Both the position numbers and the translations under genes were made by a program. A stretch of 5,515 bases of DNA, taken from NCBI GenBank assembly GCA_009704065.1, contig WLEX01000087.1, positions 1-5,515 on the forward strand, given 5' to 3'. Positions 1-5,010 of the stretch are shown here, piece after piece; the first letter of the stretch is position 1; each line of letters begins with the position of its first letter. The notes below the pieces were generated by a model, which was given only the letters and a program-made list of their open reading frames with translations, did no database searches and was not told where the DNA came from. Origin of the DNA: Actinomycetota bacterium (lineage in GTDB: Bacteria > Actinomycetota > Acidimicrobiia > Acidimicrobiales > Ilumatobacteraceae).

Positions 1-106
1 CACGCCAATAACGCTGGTCGCGTTCTGGCACAAGAGTGAGCCGTGGGCCAACCTCACCTTGTTCACGAGGAGCAATGAGATGCGGAAGGCGAATAGCTAC
101 AGCCAT
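1..106 (-). CDS. N-terminal fragment of a probable FtsL-type cell division protein (runs off the left edge)
   Basis: Only the first 35 codons are in the window. The ATG (106-104) overlaps the rsmH stop by one base as TAATG, and a strong Shine-Dalgarno-like GGGGGAG lies 7 nt upstream (120-114). The visible peptide is polar and basic, starting MAVAIRLPHLIAPREQ and ending near RDQRYWR, with no membrane helix yet. In the mra/dcw cluster the gene after rsmH is normally ftsL or a septum-formation initiator: a small bitopic protein with a short cytoplasmic N-terminus, one membrane helix and a coiled coil, acting with FtsB/FtsQ at the septum. The fragment fits such a cytoplasmic leader. The ORF is seen directly. 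The FtsL identity rests on position alone, because the diagnostic helix and coiled coil lie outside the window. Confidence 0.6.
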   Translation of the reverse strand, partial: MAVAIRLPHLIAPREQGEVGPRLTLVPERDQRYWR

Positions 107-1239
107 TACTTCGCTCCCCCGTCAGAAATTTTCTCGACGACACGCAAACGAGCCGAAGAAGCACGGGGATTGCGGGCCAATTCAGCTTTGCTCGCATCAC
201 GAGGTGCACGAATACGAATTACGGAACGCACGGCACCACACCCGCACGGCAAGTTTGGCGGACATGTACAGTCACCATTCTCGGCTGTGCGCATCACTGA
301 TTTCACGATGCGATCTTCGCCCGAGTGATACGTGAGAACTGCCAACCGTGCACCAGGTGCAAGCAAGGCAATCACATCGCGCAATGCACCTGGCAAAATA
401 TCGAGTTCAGCGTTTACTTCAATTCGAATTGCTTGAAATGTGCGCTTTGCAGGATGACCACCGCGTCGACGTGCCGGTGCAGGAATTGCAGCACTCACTA
501 CTTCTGACAAGCGAGTAGTGGTGTGAATGGGTCGAGCAGCCACAATTGCTTTAGCAATTCGATGCGCATGTCGCTCATCGGCGTTGCGACGCAACATGTC
601 AGCCAATGCCTCAACTTCATAGGTATTGACAACAACATCAGCACTCAGAGTCTGTGTCCGGTCCATACGCATATCTAGGGGTGCCTCAAAGCGATAAGAA
701 AAGCCACGTTCTGCGACATCGAATTGGGGCGAGGAAACTCCGAGATCGAAGAGCGCTCCTGCCAAGGAAGAGATTCCTTCTTCATCAGCAACTCGAGTCA
801 CCGAATCAAAGCGGGCGCGTCGGAGGGCGACGCGCCCACTATGACCGGCAGAAGTAAGAACAGCGCGAGCAGCATCGAGCGCTACGTCGTCTTGATCGAT
901 ACCAAGAAGCGAAACAGAAGGGTGCTCGTTCAGTAGAGCGACACTGTGGCCAGCCCCACCAAGAGTGGCATCGAGGAAGACGCCTGTAGTGAGGTCGCTA
1001 AAGATGGCCATTATCTCTGGCAACATCACCGAGTCATGAACAAATTGTGTCACGGCATCACCGTGTGACCCATCGATTTCTGGCAGCCCTCCGGAGAGCA
1101 AATACAGCCCGGATGTATCCCCGGGTACTGCGCGATGAGAGCGGGCGGAGTTGGAGCTACACACCGTGCCATCCGGAAGACTGCCAAAGACCGAGAGTCT
1201 TTGTGCTGTTGTTTGGTTAATAGAAGCATCGACGATCAC
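106..1239 (-). CDS. rsmH: 16S rRNA (cytosine(1402)-N(4))-methyltransferase RsmH
   Basis: RsmH (MraW) uses S-adenosylmethionine to N4-methylate C1402 in the P-site region of 16S rRNA. Family motifs are clear: SAM loop DATLGGAGHS (residues 90-99), GIDQD (113-117), DLGVSSPQFD (165-174), LDMRMD (188-193), HPAKRTFQAIRIEVN (262-276), YHSGEDRIVK (304-313) and NPRASSARLRV (357-367). A cysteine cluster (C324, C326, C332, C334) sits where many RsmH proteins have a CTCPP-type insertion. Residue 307 is Gly where the common motif reads HSLED. The GTG at 1239 overlaps the mraZ stop (GTGA) and has GGAG 7 nt upstream, giving 377 residues. The family core begins only near residue 66, so about 60 residues are extra. 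An in-frame GTG at 1053 would give a 315-residue protein starting MTQFVHDSVM, closer to the usual length of about 310. The function is secure; the start is not. Confidence 0.95.
   Translation of the reverse strand: MIVDASINQTTAQRLSVFGSLPDGTVCSSNSARSHRAVPGDTSGLYLLSGGLPEIDGSHGDAVTQFVHDSVMLPEIMAIFSDLTTGVFLDATLGGAGHSVALLNEHPSVSLLGIDQDDVALDAARAVLTSAGHSGRVALRRARFDSVTRVADEEGISSLAGALFDLGVSSPQFDVAERGFSYRFEAPLDMRMDRTQTLSADVVVNTYEVEALADMLRRNADERHAHRIAKAIVAARPIHTTTRLSEVVSAAIPAPARRRGGHPAKRTFQAIRIEVNAELDILPGALRDVIALLAPGARLAVLTYHSGEDRIVKSVMRTAENGDCTCPPNLPCGCGAVRSVIRIRAPRDASKAELARNPRASSARLRVVEKISDGGAK
114..120 (-). promoter_or_regulatory. Ribosome binding site of the ftsL-like gene, inside the end of rsmH
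   Basis: Read on the minus strand, GGGGGAG sits 7 nt before the ATG at 106. It lies within the last codons of rsmH (residues DGGAK). Together with the TAATG overlap it supports this start and suggests coupled or reinitiated translation after RsmH. Confidence 0.6.
1185..1203 (-). other. Perfect 7-bp stem-loop in the upstream segment of rsmH
   Basis: On either strand this is CAAAGAC / GTCTTTG around a 5-nt loop (TCTCG when read in the mRNA sense). It starts 33 nt after the mraZ stop and falls in the part of rsmH that precedes the conserved methyltransferase core. No U-run follows, so it does not look like an intrinsic terminator. A second, GC-only inverted repeat, CCCGG / CCGGG with an 8-nt loop, lies nearby at 1108-1125. 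The pairing is read directly; any function is inference. Confidence 0.35.
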
Positions 1240-1652
1240 GCGCCCGCTCCAGCGATTTGCTCGGTACCCGCGCTGATATTGCGCTCATGACGCGCTGGGT
1301 CCCAAATTTCTACGCGATCAAAAGAACCAGAGACAATGACGCGTGAGCCGAGAGTTACCCCTGCATAGTCGCGCAGTTTTTCATCGAGATTTACTCGACC
1401 CTGAGCATCGATGGTGGCTTCGACAGTGTTGGCTGCAATGGCGCGCTGTTCGTTACGGGTCATTTCCCCGGTACGCACCTTCTCGAGCATGTCGAGCGCT
1501 ACTTGTTCAAAAGCCTCAGCGGTAAGAACGTCGATGCACTTATCGCGCCCAAAAGCGAGATAACAGCGCGGTTCGAGACGAGGCCGAAATGCAGCAGGGA
1601 GCGCCAAACGACCTTTGGGGTCGAGCTGTCGCTCATGCAATCCGACAAACAC
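1236..1652 (-). CDS. mraZ: Transcriptional regulator MraZ
   Basis: MraZ is a double AbrB/SpoVT-fold DNA-binding protein that forms ring oligomers and represses or tunes the dcw cluster, including its own promoter. Both half-repeats are visible: LDPKGRLALPAAFR (residues 10-23) and DAQGRVNL (82-89), followed by DRVEIWD near 112-118. The start is placed at GTG 1652, giving 138 residues and an N-terminus MFVGLHERQLDPKGR that matches the usual MF.G...LD.KGR pattern. GAGAGG lies 8 nt upstream. A GTG three codons earlier (1661) would put the purine run directly against the start codon and is less likely. The gene is first in the mraZ-rsmH-ftsL-like operon, and its TGA overlaps the rsmH GTG. A promoter with MraZ-box-like repeats lies directly upstream, consistent with autoregulation. 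Confidence 0.95.
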   Translation of the reverse strand: MFVGLHERQLDPKGRLALPAAFRPRLEPRCYLAFGRDKCIDVLTAEAFEQVALDMLEKVRTGEMTRNEQRAIAANTVEATIDAQGRVNLDEKLRDYAGVTLGSRVIVSGSFDRVEIWDPARHERNISAGTEQIAGAGA

Positions 1653-1660
1653 GGTCTCCA

Positions 1661-1666
1661 CCTCTC
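1661..1666 (-). promoter_or_regulatory. mraZ ribosome binding site
   Basis: GAGAGG on the minus strand ends 8 nt before the GTG at 1652. It decides between two in-frame GTG codons: it is well placed for 1652 but abuts the alternative at 1661. Confidence 0.6.
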
Positions 1667-1694
1667 TGTAAGAACTCCGCTACTTACGGATGTG

Positions 1695-1723
1695 ACCATA
1701 TCCCCACTGGCCCCCACTGTCAA
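1695..1723 (-). promoter_or_regulatory. Sigma-70-type promoter of the mraZ-rsmH operon
   Basis: Read on the minus strand, a perfect -35 TTGACA (1723-1718) is followed by a 17-nt spacer and a -10 TATGGT (1700-1695, four of six consensus bases). The predicted transcription start is near 1688, leaving a leader of about 36 nt before the mraZ GTG with a well-placed ribosome binding site. The spacer carries two TGGGG elements, so a bound MraZ would cover the core promoter. Spacing and hexamers are read directly; activity is inferred. Confidence 0.75.
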
Positions 1724-1768
1724 CCACCATTCCCCACTTTTCTCCACTTTCTCCCCCATCACCCCCCA
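1702..1768 (-). promoter_or_regulatory. MraZ-box array: seven TGG-type repeats at about 10-bp period
   Basis: On the minus strand, pentamers begin at 1768 (TGGGG), 1758 (TGGGG), 1746 (TGGAG), 1736 (TGGGG), 1726 (TGGTT), 1716 (TGGGG) and 1706 (TGGGG). Steps are 10, 12, 10, 10, 10 and 10 bp, about one helical turn, and most of the proximal five share the context AGTGGGGA. E. coli MraZ is known to bind TGGGN repeats separated by 5 nt, that is, a 10-bp period. The array overlaps the -35 element and spacer of the mraZ promoter and extends upstream. The repeats are seen directly; binding by the adjacent MraZ is a strong inference from family knowledge. Confidence 0.8.
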
Positions 1769-1781
1769 CAAGGCGCACTTC

Positions 1782-1797
1782 ACCCCTCGCCTGGGGT
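1782..1797 (-). terminator. Weak hairpin after the lipoate-ligase-like gene, possible terminator
   Basis: ACCCC / GGGGT form a 5-bp stem around a 6-nt loop, starting 8 nt past the TAG of the upstream gene (1808-1806) and before the mraZ box array. No T-run follows in either direction, so this would be a poor intrinsic terminator. It is listed because it is the only hairpin found between two transcription units. Confidence 0.2.
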
Positions 1798-1805
1798 TGC
1801 TTGCA

Positions 1806-2462
1806 CTATTGAGGAAGGGCTGCGACGACTGCGGCAACCACGGCACGCGGATCTGCGTCGATAACGGCCACGGATAGTTGTTCGAGACGCATGGCAACGT
1901 TGGAGTCGCTCAAGAGCAGTGACCACTCAGACGGCTGCCATGTCCGATACACAACACATTGGAACCGAGCACCGTCTCGGCCTCGCCTTTGGCTGATTCC
2001 CACCAATTTTTTGTCTTCTGCAAATACTTCACCTGGTGACGAACTTGCGAAACACACTGCCCGTCCATCGAGCCCAGCATCGAACGCTCCTGTAAACACA
2101 TGAGTGTGAAGCCATGGCTGCAATGCCGTAACGAATGAGTTGCCCAGCCATGTCATAGAAGTCGCCACATCGTCAACCCAGAATGGGTCATCTCGAGCAA
2201 TGGTGACATCGATCCAGATCGATTCCTGCGGGTGAACAAACACCGCCCCGCCACCACTTCGACGGCGTGTAATTGCAATTCCTGCAGTTGCGGCCGCATC
2301 TGCGTTTACATCAGTTTCCGATTGCGTAGACCCGAGAATGAGTGCAGGTTCACTGACACGGCACCACCACACGGCACGTTCGTAGGGTAAATCGAGTGCA
2401 TGAAATTCCGAGGCACTGCCATTCCATTCATGGAGTGGCCATGGAGAAGCCGCCGAGTTCAT
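1806..2462 (-). CDS. Lipoate-protein ligase / BPL_LPL-family cofactor transferase
   Basis: The 218-residue protein has the biotin/lipoate ligase (BPL_LPL) fold signature: LILGSTQSETDVN (residues 41-53), GIAITRRRSGGGAVF (61-75) with the conserved R-R-x-S-G-G-G-A-V-F loop, and EDKKLVGISQRR (149-160), whose Lys152 aligns with the catalytic lysine of LplA/LipM-type enzymes. Family members move lipoyl or octanoyl groups onto E2 or GcvH domains in the cytoplasm. The protein covers only the catalytic domain and lacks the C-terminal accessory domain of E. coli LplA, so it may be a transferase or need a partner. No lipoylated protein or lipA/lipB lies nearby, so the substrate is not shown. ATG 2462 lies 18 nt after the HNH gene stop, behind only a weak AAGAG. 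The gene probably ends the upstream run, just before the mraZ promoter. Fold assignment is strong; exact activity is open. Confidence 0.8.
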   Translation of the reverse strand: MNSAASPWPLHEWNGSASEFHALDLPYERAVWWCRVSEPALILGSTQSETDVNADAAATAGIAITRRRSGGGAVFVHPQESIWIDVTIARDDPFWVDDVATSMTWLGNSFVTALQPWLHTHVFTGAFDAGLDGRAVCFASSSPGEVFAEDKKLVGISQRRGRDGARFQCVVYRTWQPSEWSLLLSDSNVAMRLEQLSVAVIDADPRAVVAAVVAALPQ

Positions 2463-2480
2463 GTGGCAACTCTTGCCTAT

Positions 2481-2978
2481 TTAGCTGGCTTGTGCCAAGT
2501 ACGGCTTCCATTCATCGGGAACGCGAGGAACCGCATACATAATCCACGACATCTCACGGGGAGCCCTCGGGATAGTGGCCAGTCTCATTCCCGCTTCTTC
2601 CGGGGTGCGATCGCGCTTGCGCAAATTGCACCCGCGACACGCCGCAATGACATTTTCCCAAACATTTTTGCCACCGCGTGAACGAGGCATCACGTGATCG
2701 ATACTGTCGGCAGCCCCTCCGCAATACCCACATCGATGTTCATCTCGTGCAAAGACCGCCCGCCGAGACATTGCAGTGTGACGGTTATACGGAACCTTGA
2801 CGACATAGCGCAATCGAATCACGAGGGGTGAAGACATAGTCATTCTTTCTGAATGAACTTCGGTCCCGTCATCTTCGACCACATCGGCTTTGTCGCAAAG
2901 AACAAGACAAATTGCGCGGCGAGCAGACACGACACTGAGCGGTTCGTACGTTGCATTGAGTACGAGCGCGCTCCTCAT
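2481..2978 (-). CDS. HNH endonuclease-family protein
   Basis: This is a small HNH nuclease-fold protein of the type widespread in Actinobacteria. It opens with MRSALVLNATYEPLSVVSARRA (residues 1-22), a conserved N-terminal strand-helix of this family, then PLVIRLRYV (51-59). The zinc/HNH core follows: C83-x2-C86, D94-H95, N109 and C114-x2-C117-N118 with K121. The start is set at ATG 2978 because the conserved N-terminus begins exactly there and AAGGAG lies 6 nt upstream. The reading frame is open for 45 more codons upstream, but that stretch overlaps the preceding gene and shows no family match. The product is 165 residues, normal for the group. HNH folds cleave or nick DNA with one metal ion; the physiological target of this chromosomal family is not established. 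The position downstream of dinB hints at, but does not prove, a DNA-repair role. Confidence 0.88.
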   Translation of the reverse strand: MRSALVLNATYEPLSVVSARRAICLVLCDKADVVEDDGTEVHSERMTMSSPLVIRLRYVVKVPYNRHTAMSRRAVFARDEHRCGYCGGAADSIDHVMPRSRGGKNVWENVIAACRGCNLRKRDRTPEEAGMRLATIPRAPREMSWIMYAVPRVPDEWKPYLAQAS

Positions 2979-2984
2979 CACTAT

Positions 2985-2990
2985 CTCCTT
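2985..2990 (-). promoter_or_regulatory. Ribosome binding site fixing the HNH gene start
   Basis: AAGGAG on the minus strand, 6 nt before ATG 2978, is the best Shine-Dalgarno sequence in the window. It settles the start at 2978 rather than the ATG at 3113. Confidence 0.75.
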
Positions 2991-3021
2991 GAAACCAGAG
3001 CGGAAAAAATTGGAAGCAATC

Positions 3022-3285
3022 TCATGAACGCGACCGATTCCATTCACGACACCACTGCAAATAATCGACAACGTCGTGTGGATCGAGTGAAACTGATCCG
3101 TGGTCGCCACCATATTGAGTAACTGCGCGAAACTCGATGTAATCCTTTGCCGGAACAGGCAAAAACGGCGAGGTTTTCCACCAGTGCGATGGCACTAATC
3201 GAACACTCTGACGAACAGCAGTTGCCCACAGCATGGGACGCATGAGTACCGCGACTATGACTCGAAGTGCTCCGGTGAACTGCAT
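3022..3285 (-). CDS. Small conserved-looking protein of unknown function
   Basis: I do not assign a function. The 87-residue product has a basic, moderately hydrophobic N-terminal third (residues 8-31, including RPMLWATAVRQSVRLVP), then WWKTSPFLPVP (35-45), YIEFRAVTQYGGD (49-61) and an acidic-aromatic helix DVVDYLQWCREW (71-82). The string of Trp/Tyr/Phe, the Pro-rich turn and the YGGD motif look like a real small domain rather than a frame shadow, and I recall similar short proteins beside dinB/HNH genes in Acidimicrobiia (from memory, not checked). It lies 28 nt after the DUF3040 gene and 43 nt before the HNH gene in the same direction. No good ribosome binding site precedes ATG 3285, and an in-frame ATG at residue 15 is an alternative. 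The N-terminal segment could be a membrane-surface amphipathic helix; a true transmembrane helix is unlikely given its arginines. Confidence 0.7.
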   Translation of the reverse strand: MQFTGALRVIVAVLMRPMLWATAVRQSVRLVPSHWWKTSPFLPVPAKDYIEFRAVTQYGGDHGSVSLDPHDVVDYLQWCREWNRSRS

Positions 3286-3313
3286 GAAGACAACAGTAGT
3301 AGGCGCGACGGTC

Positions 3314-3643
3314 TTAGTCGCGAGGGAACTTCACCCGCGGCTTGCGCATGGTTTGAGCGAGATCTTGCACTCCGGCTCTACCAATGAGACGCAGCTGGCG
3401 CTCGATAACGAGAGCACAGCCCAACATGGCAATGAAAGCAACGAATGCGACAAGGAAGTGAATCTGCAAACTGGCAACTACCCCAATGAGCGAAACAACC
3501 ATGCCGAGCAGAGCCCACCACACACGGCGGGCAGAATGGCGGTACAACCCAGAAGACGACACAGCATGAGCAAATTTTTCATCAGTCTTTAGCTGAGCCT
3601 CGATCTCTCGAAGGATTCTTTGTTCGTTGTCTGACAATGGCAC
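3314..3643 (-). CDS. DUF3040 family membrane protein
   Basis: The 109-residue protein begins MPLSDNEQRILREIEAQL, the hallmark N-terminus of DUF3040 proteins, followed by a short cytoplasmic helix and two hydrophobic segments at about 42-59 (WWALLGMVVSLIGVVASL) and 63-81. A basic C-terminal tail (R90, R100, K101, R103, K105, R108) suggests both ends lie in the cytoplasm. The family is almost confined to Actinobacteria and commonly sits near mraZ-rsmH; its biochemical role is unknown. The start is GTG 3643, fixed by the family motif. No useful Shine-Dalgarno precedes it. Instead a possible promoter (TTGTGT, 17 nt, GACAAT) places transcription start on the GTG itself, so the message may be leaderless. 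It lies 61 nt after dinB. Confidence 0.9.
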   Translation of the reverse strand: MPLSDNEQRILREIEAQLKTDEKFAHAVSSSGLYRHSARRVWWALLGMVVSLIGVVASLQIHFLVAFVAFIAMLGCALVIERQLRLIGRAGVQDLAQTMRKPRVKFPRD

Positions 3644-3649
3644 ATGAAG

Positions 3650-3678
3650 ATTGTCTCACCCCCACGGCGTAAACACAA
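3650..3678 (-). promoter_or_regulatory. Candidate promoter giving a leaderless DUF3040 transcript
   Basis: On the minus strand TTGTGT (3678-3673) and GACAAT (3655-3650) are separated by 17 nt. Counting 7 nt from the end of the -10 gives a start at 3643, the G of the GTG codon. Each hexamer has four matches to consensus, so this is suggestive only. The absence of a ribosome binding site at this gene adds some weight. Confidence 0.35.
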
Positions 3679-3704
3679 TGCAGGAACGTGTGTTTATTGT
3701 CCGC

Positions 3705-4964
3705 TTATTCGTCTTCCGACAAGGGGCCAAATGGATTTTCCCCAGGTCGTCGAGTATCGAGCCCACTCGCTGGCCCAATCGTGCCAGCTCCAAACTTGCT
3801 CACAATGGAGTCCACCGCTTTGCTCGCCGGTTGCCATTGCTCTTCAATGTCTTGCGGCGAGTCACCACCCTCGTCGAACAATCGCGGTGCTGCCCCTGAT
3901 TCGGTAGTGAGTTTTTGTGCATGAACCCCTAAGAGCCGCACTCCTTGGGAACAATCGAGGGAAGCTAACAATGGCTCAAGGGCAGCCACCATCGATGGCC
4001 CTGTGGTGAGAGGAATGGATGGAGTCACCGACCGAGTCACCGATTCGAACGAGGAAAATTTTAGTTTCAACATGAGCGTGCCCGCTGCTACCCCCGCTTC
4101 GCGCGTGCGTCGTGCAACCGCATCGCATAAACGTACTAATTGCGTGCGTAGTTCGTCATGAGTGGTGAGATCTGCAGAAAAGGTTTCTTCGTGACCAATT
4201 GATTTTGCAATTCTTTCTGGTTCAACAAACCGATCATCAATTCCTTGAGACAAAGCATGCAGGTGTCGACCGTGCGCATCACCCACAGTGGAACAAACAA
4301 CACCAACATCGAGAACGGCTAAATCACGAATGGTGCGTACGCCAATTCCCTCTAGTTTTGCCAATGTTGCTGGGCCAACTCCCCACAATGCTTGCACTGG
4401 CAGTGGCATCAAGAACTCGAGTTCATGACCAGGCACTACTTCGAATACTTGATATCCCGGCGCGATACCAGATGGAGACGCTTTTGGTTTTGCATGTTCA
4501 GATGCCAATTTCGCCAGAAATTTATTGGGGGCAACTCCCACACTGCACATGAGTTGGGTTTGCTCCATCACTCGTTCTCGTAGTGCCCATGCAATAGATA
4601 CTGCGTCGCCCATCAAGGTGGACGCACCCGTGACATCCATAAAGGCCTCATCGACAGAAATCTGTTCAACGAGCGGTGTGAAACTTTCAAAGATGTCATG
4701 CAGACGATGACTCACCTCTACGTAATGGGAAATGTCGGGGGGGATAAACACAGCATCGGGACATAATTTGCGCGCAACGGCAGATGAGATCGCGGAACGT
4801 ATTCCATAACGCCGCGCTTCATACGACGCAGCCGACACCACCCCTCGCCCGCCGGTCCCGCCAACCACCACCGGCAGGCCACGCAGTTCAGGATGACGCA
4901 ACAGCTCAACCGATACATAGAAAGCGTCCATATCGACGTGGAGGATGGATCGAGGCGAAGTCAC
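3705..4964 (-). CDS. dinB: DNA polymerase IV (Y-family translesion polymerase)
   Basis: DinB copies past damaged template bases and extends misaligned primers. The palm motif HVDMDAFYVSVE (residues 9-20) holds metal ligand D11 and the steric-gate position Y16. SVDEAFMDVT (103-112) gives catalytic D105 and E106, and CSVGVAPNKFLAKLAS (140-155) is the conserved Y-family segment. A helix-hairpin-helix thumb (LWGVGPATLAKLEGIGVRT, 193-211) and the little-finger domain (about 252-355) follow. A degenerate beta-clamp-binding motif, PRLFD (360-364), lies 55 residues before the end. The tail after it (VDSIVSKFGAGTIGPASGL, 384-402) resembles actinobacterial DinB tails. At 419 residues it is complete and slightly longer than E. 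coli DinB (351). The GTG start at 4964 is fixed by the N-terminal motif; no ribosome binding site precedes it, and a TAGCGT -10-like element lies 8 nt upstream. No LexA-type GAAC-N4-GTTC box was seen upstream, so SOS control is not evident. Confidence 0.95.
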   Translation of the reverse strand: MTSPRSILHVDMDAFYVSVELLRHPELRGLPVVVGGTGGRGVVSAASYEARRYGIRSAISSAVARKLCPDAVFIPPDISHYVEVSHRLHDIFESFTPLVEQISVDEAFMDVTGASTLMGDAVSIAWALRERVMEQTQLMCSVGVAPNKFLAKLASEHAKPKASPSGIAPGYQVFEVVPGHELEFLMPLPVQALWGVGPATLAKLEGIGVRTIRDLAVLDVGVVCSTVGDAHGRHLHALSQGIDDRFVEPERIAKSIGHEETFSADLTTHDELRTQLVRLCDAVARRTREAGVAAGTLMLKLKFSSFESVTRSVTPSIPLTTGPSMVAALEPLLASLDCSQGVRLLGVHAQKLTTESGAAPRLFDEGGDSPQDIEEQWQPASKAVDSIVSKFGAGTIGPASGLDTRRPGENPFGPLSEDE

Positions 4965-4973
4965 TCATGCGGA

Positions 4974-4995
4974 CGCTAGCGGAGGATGCGTACGC
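4974..4995. other. Two 8-bp palindromes between the divergent genes
   Basis: CGCTAGCG (4974-4981) and GCGTACGC (4988-4995) are each perfect palindromes, with centres 14 bp apart. They lie in the 46-bp gap between dinB and the divergent membrane-protein gene. They could be half-elements of an operator or chance in a GC-rich gap; the first overlaps the possible dinB -10. Confidence 0.25.
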
Positions 4996-5010
4996 GCCTA
5001 CGATGGTCAT

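Noticed and set aside
1702..1770. G-rich strand upstream of mraZ as a G-quadruplex
   Set aside because: Five runs of four or more G occur, but the middle loops are about 16-17 nt, outside the canonical pattern, and the strict 10-bp phasing over a promoter is better explained by MraZ boxes.
1503..1877. 124-codon plus-strand ORF opposite mraZ and its promoter
   Set aside because: It is antisense to mraZ, the operator array and the end of the lipoate-ligase-like gene; the peptide is low-complexity Pro/His/Leu and has no ribosome binding site.
1499..1897. 132-codon minus-strand ORF spanning the mraZ promoter in another frame
   Set aside because: It overlaps two well-supported genes in a different frame and crosses the promoter; its Trp/Gly/Ser-rich composition comes from translating the TGGGG repeats.
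2979..3113. 45-residue N-terminal extension of the HNH protein from ATG 3113
   Set aside because: The conserved family N-terminus and an AAGGAG site both point to ATG 2978; the extension overlaps the 87-residue gene in another frame.
3233..3592. 119-codon plus-strand ORF opposite the DUF3040 gene
   Set aside because: It is antisense to a gene with a diagnostic family N-terminus; the peptide is Asn/Glu/His-rich with no recognisable domain.
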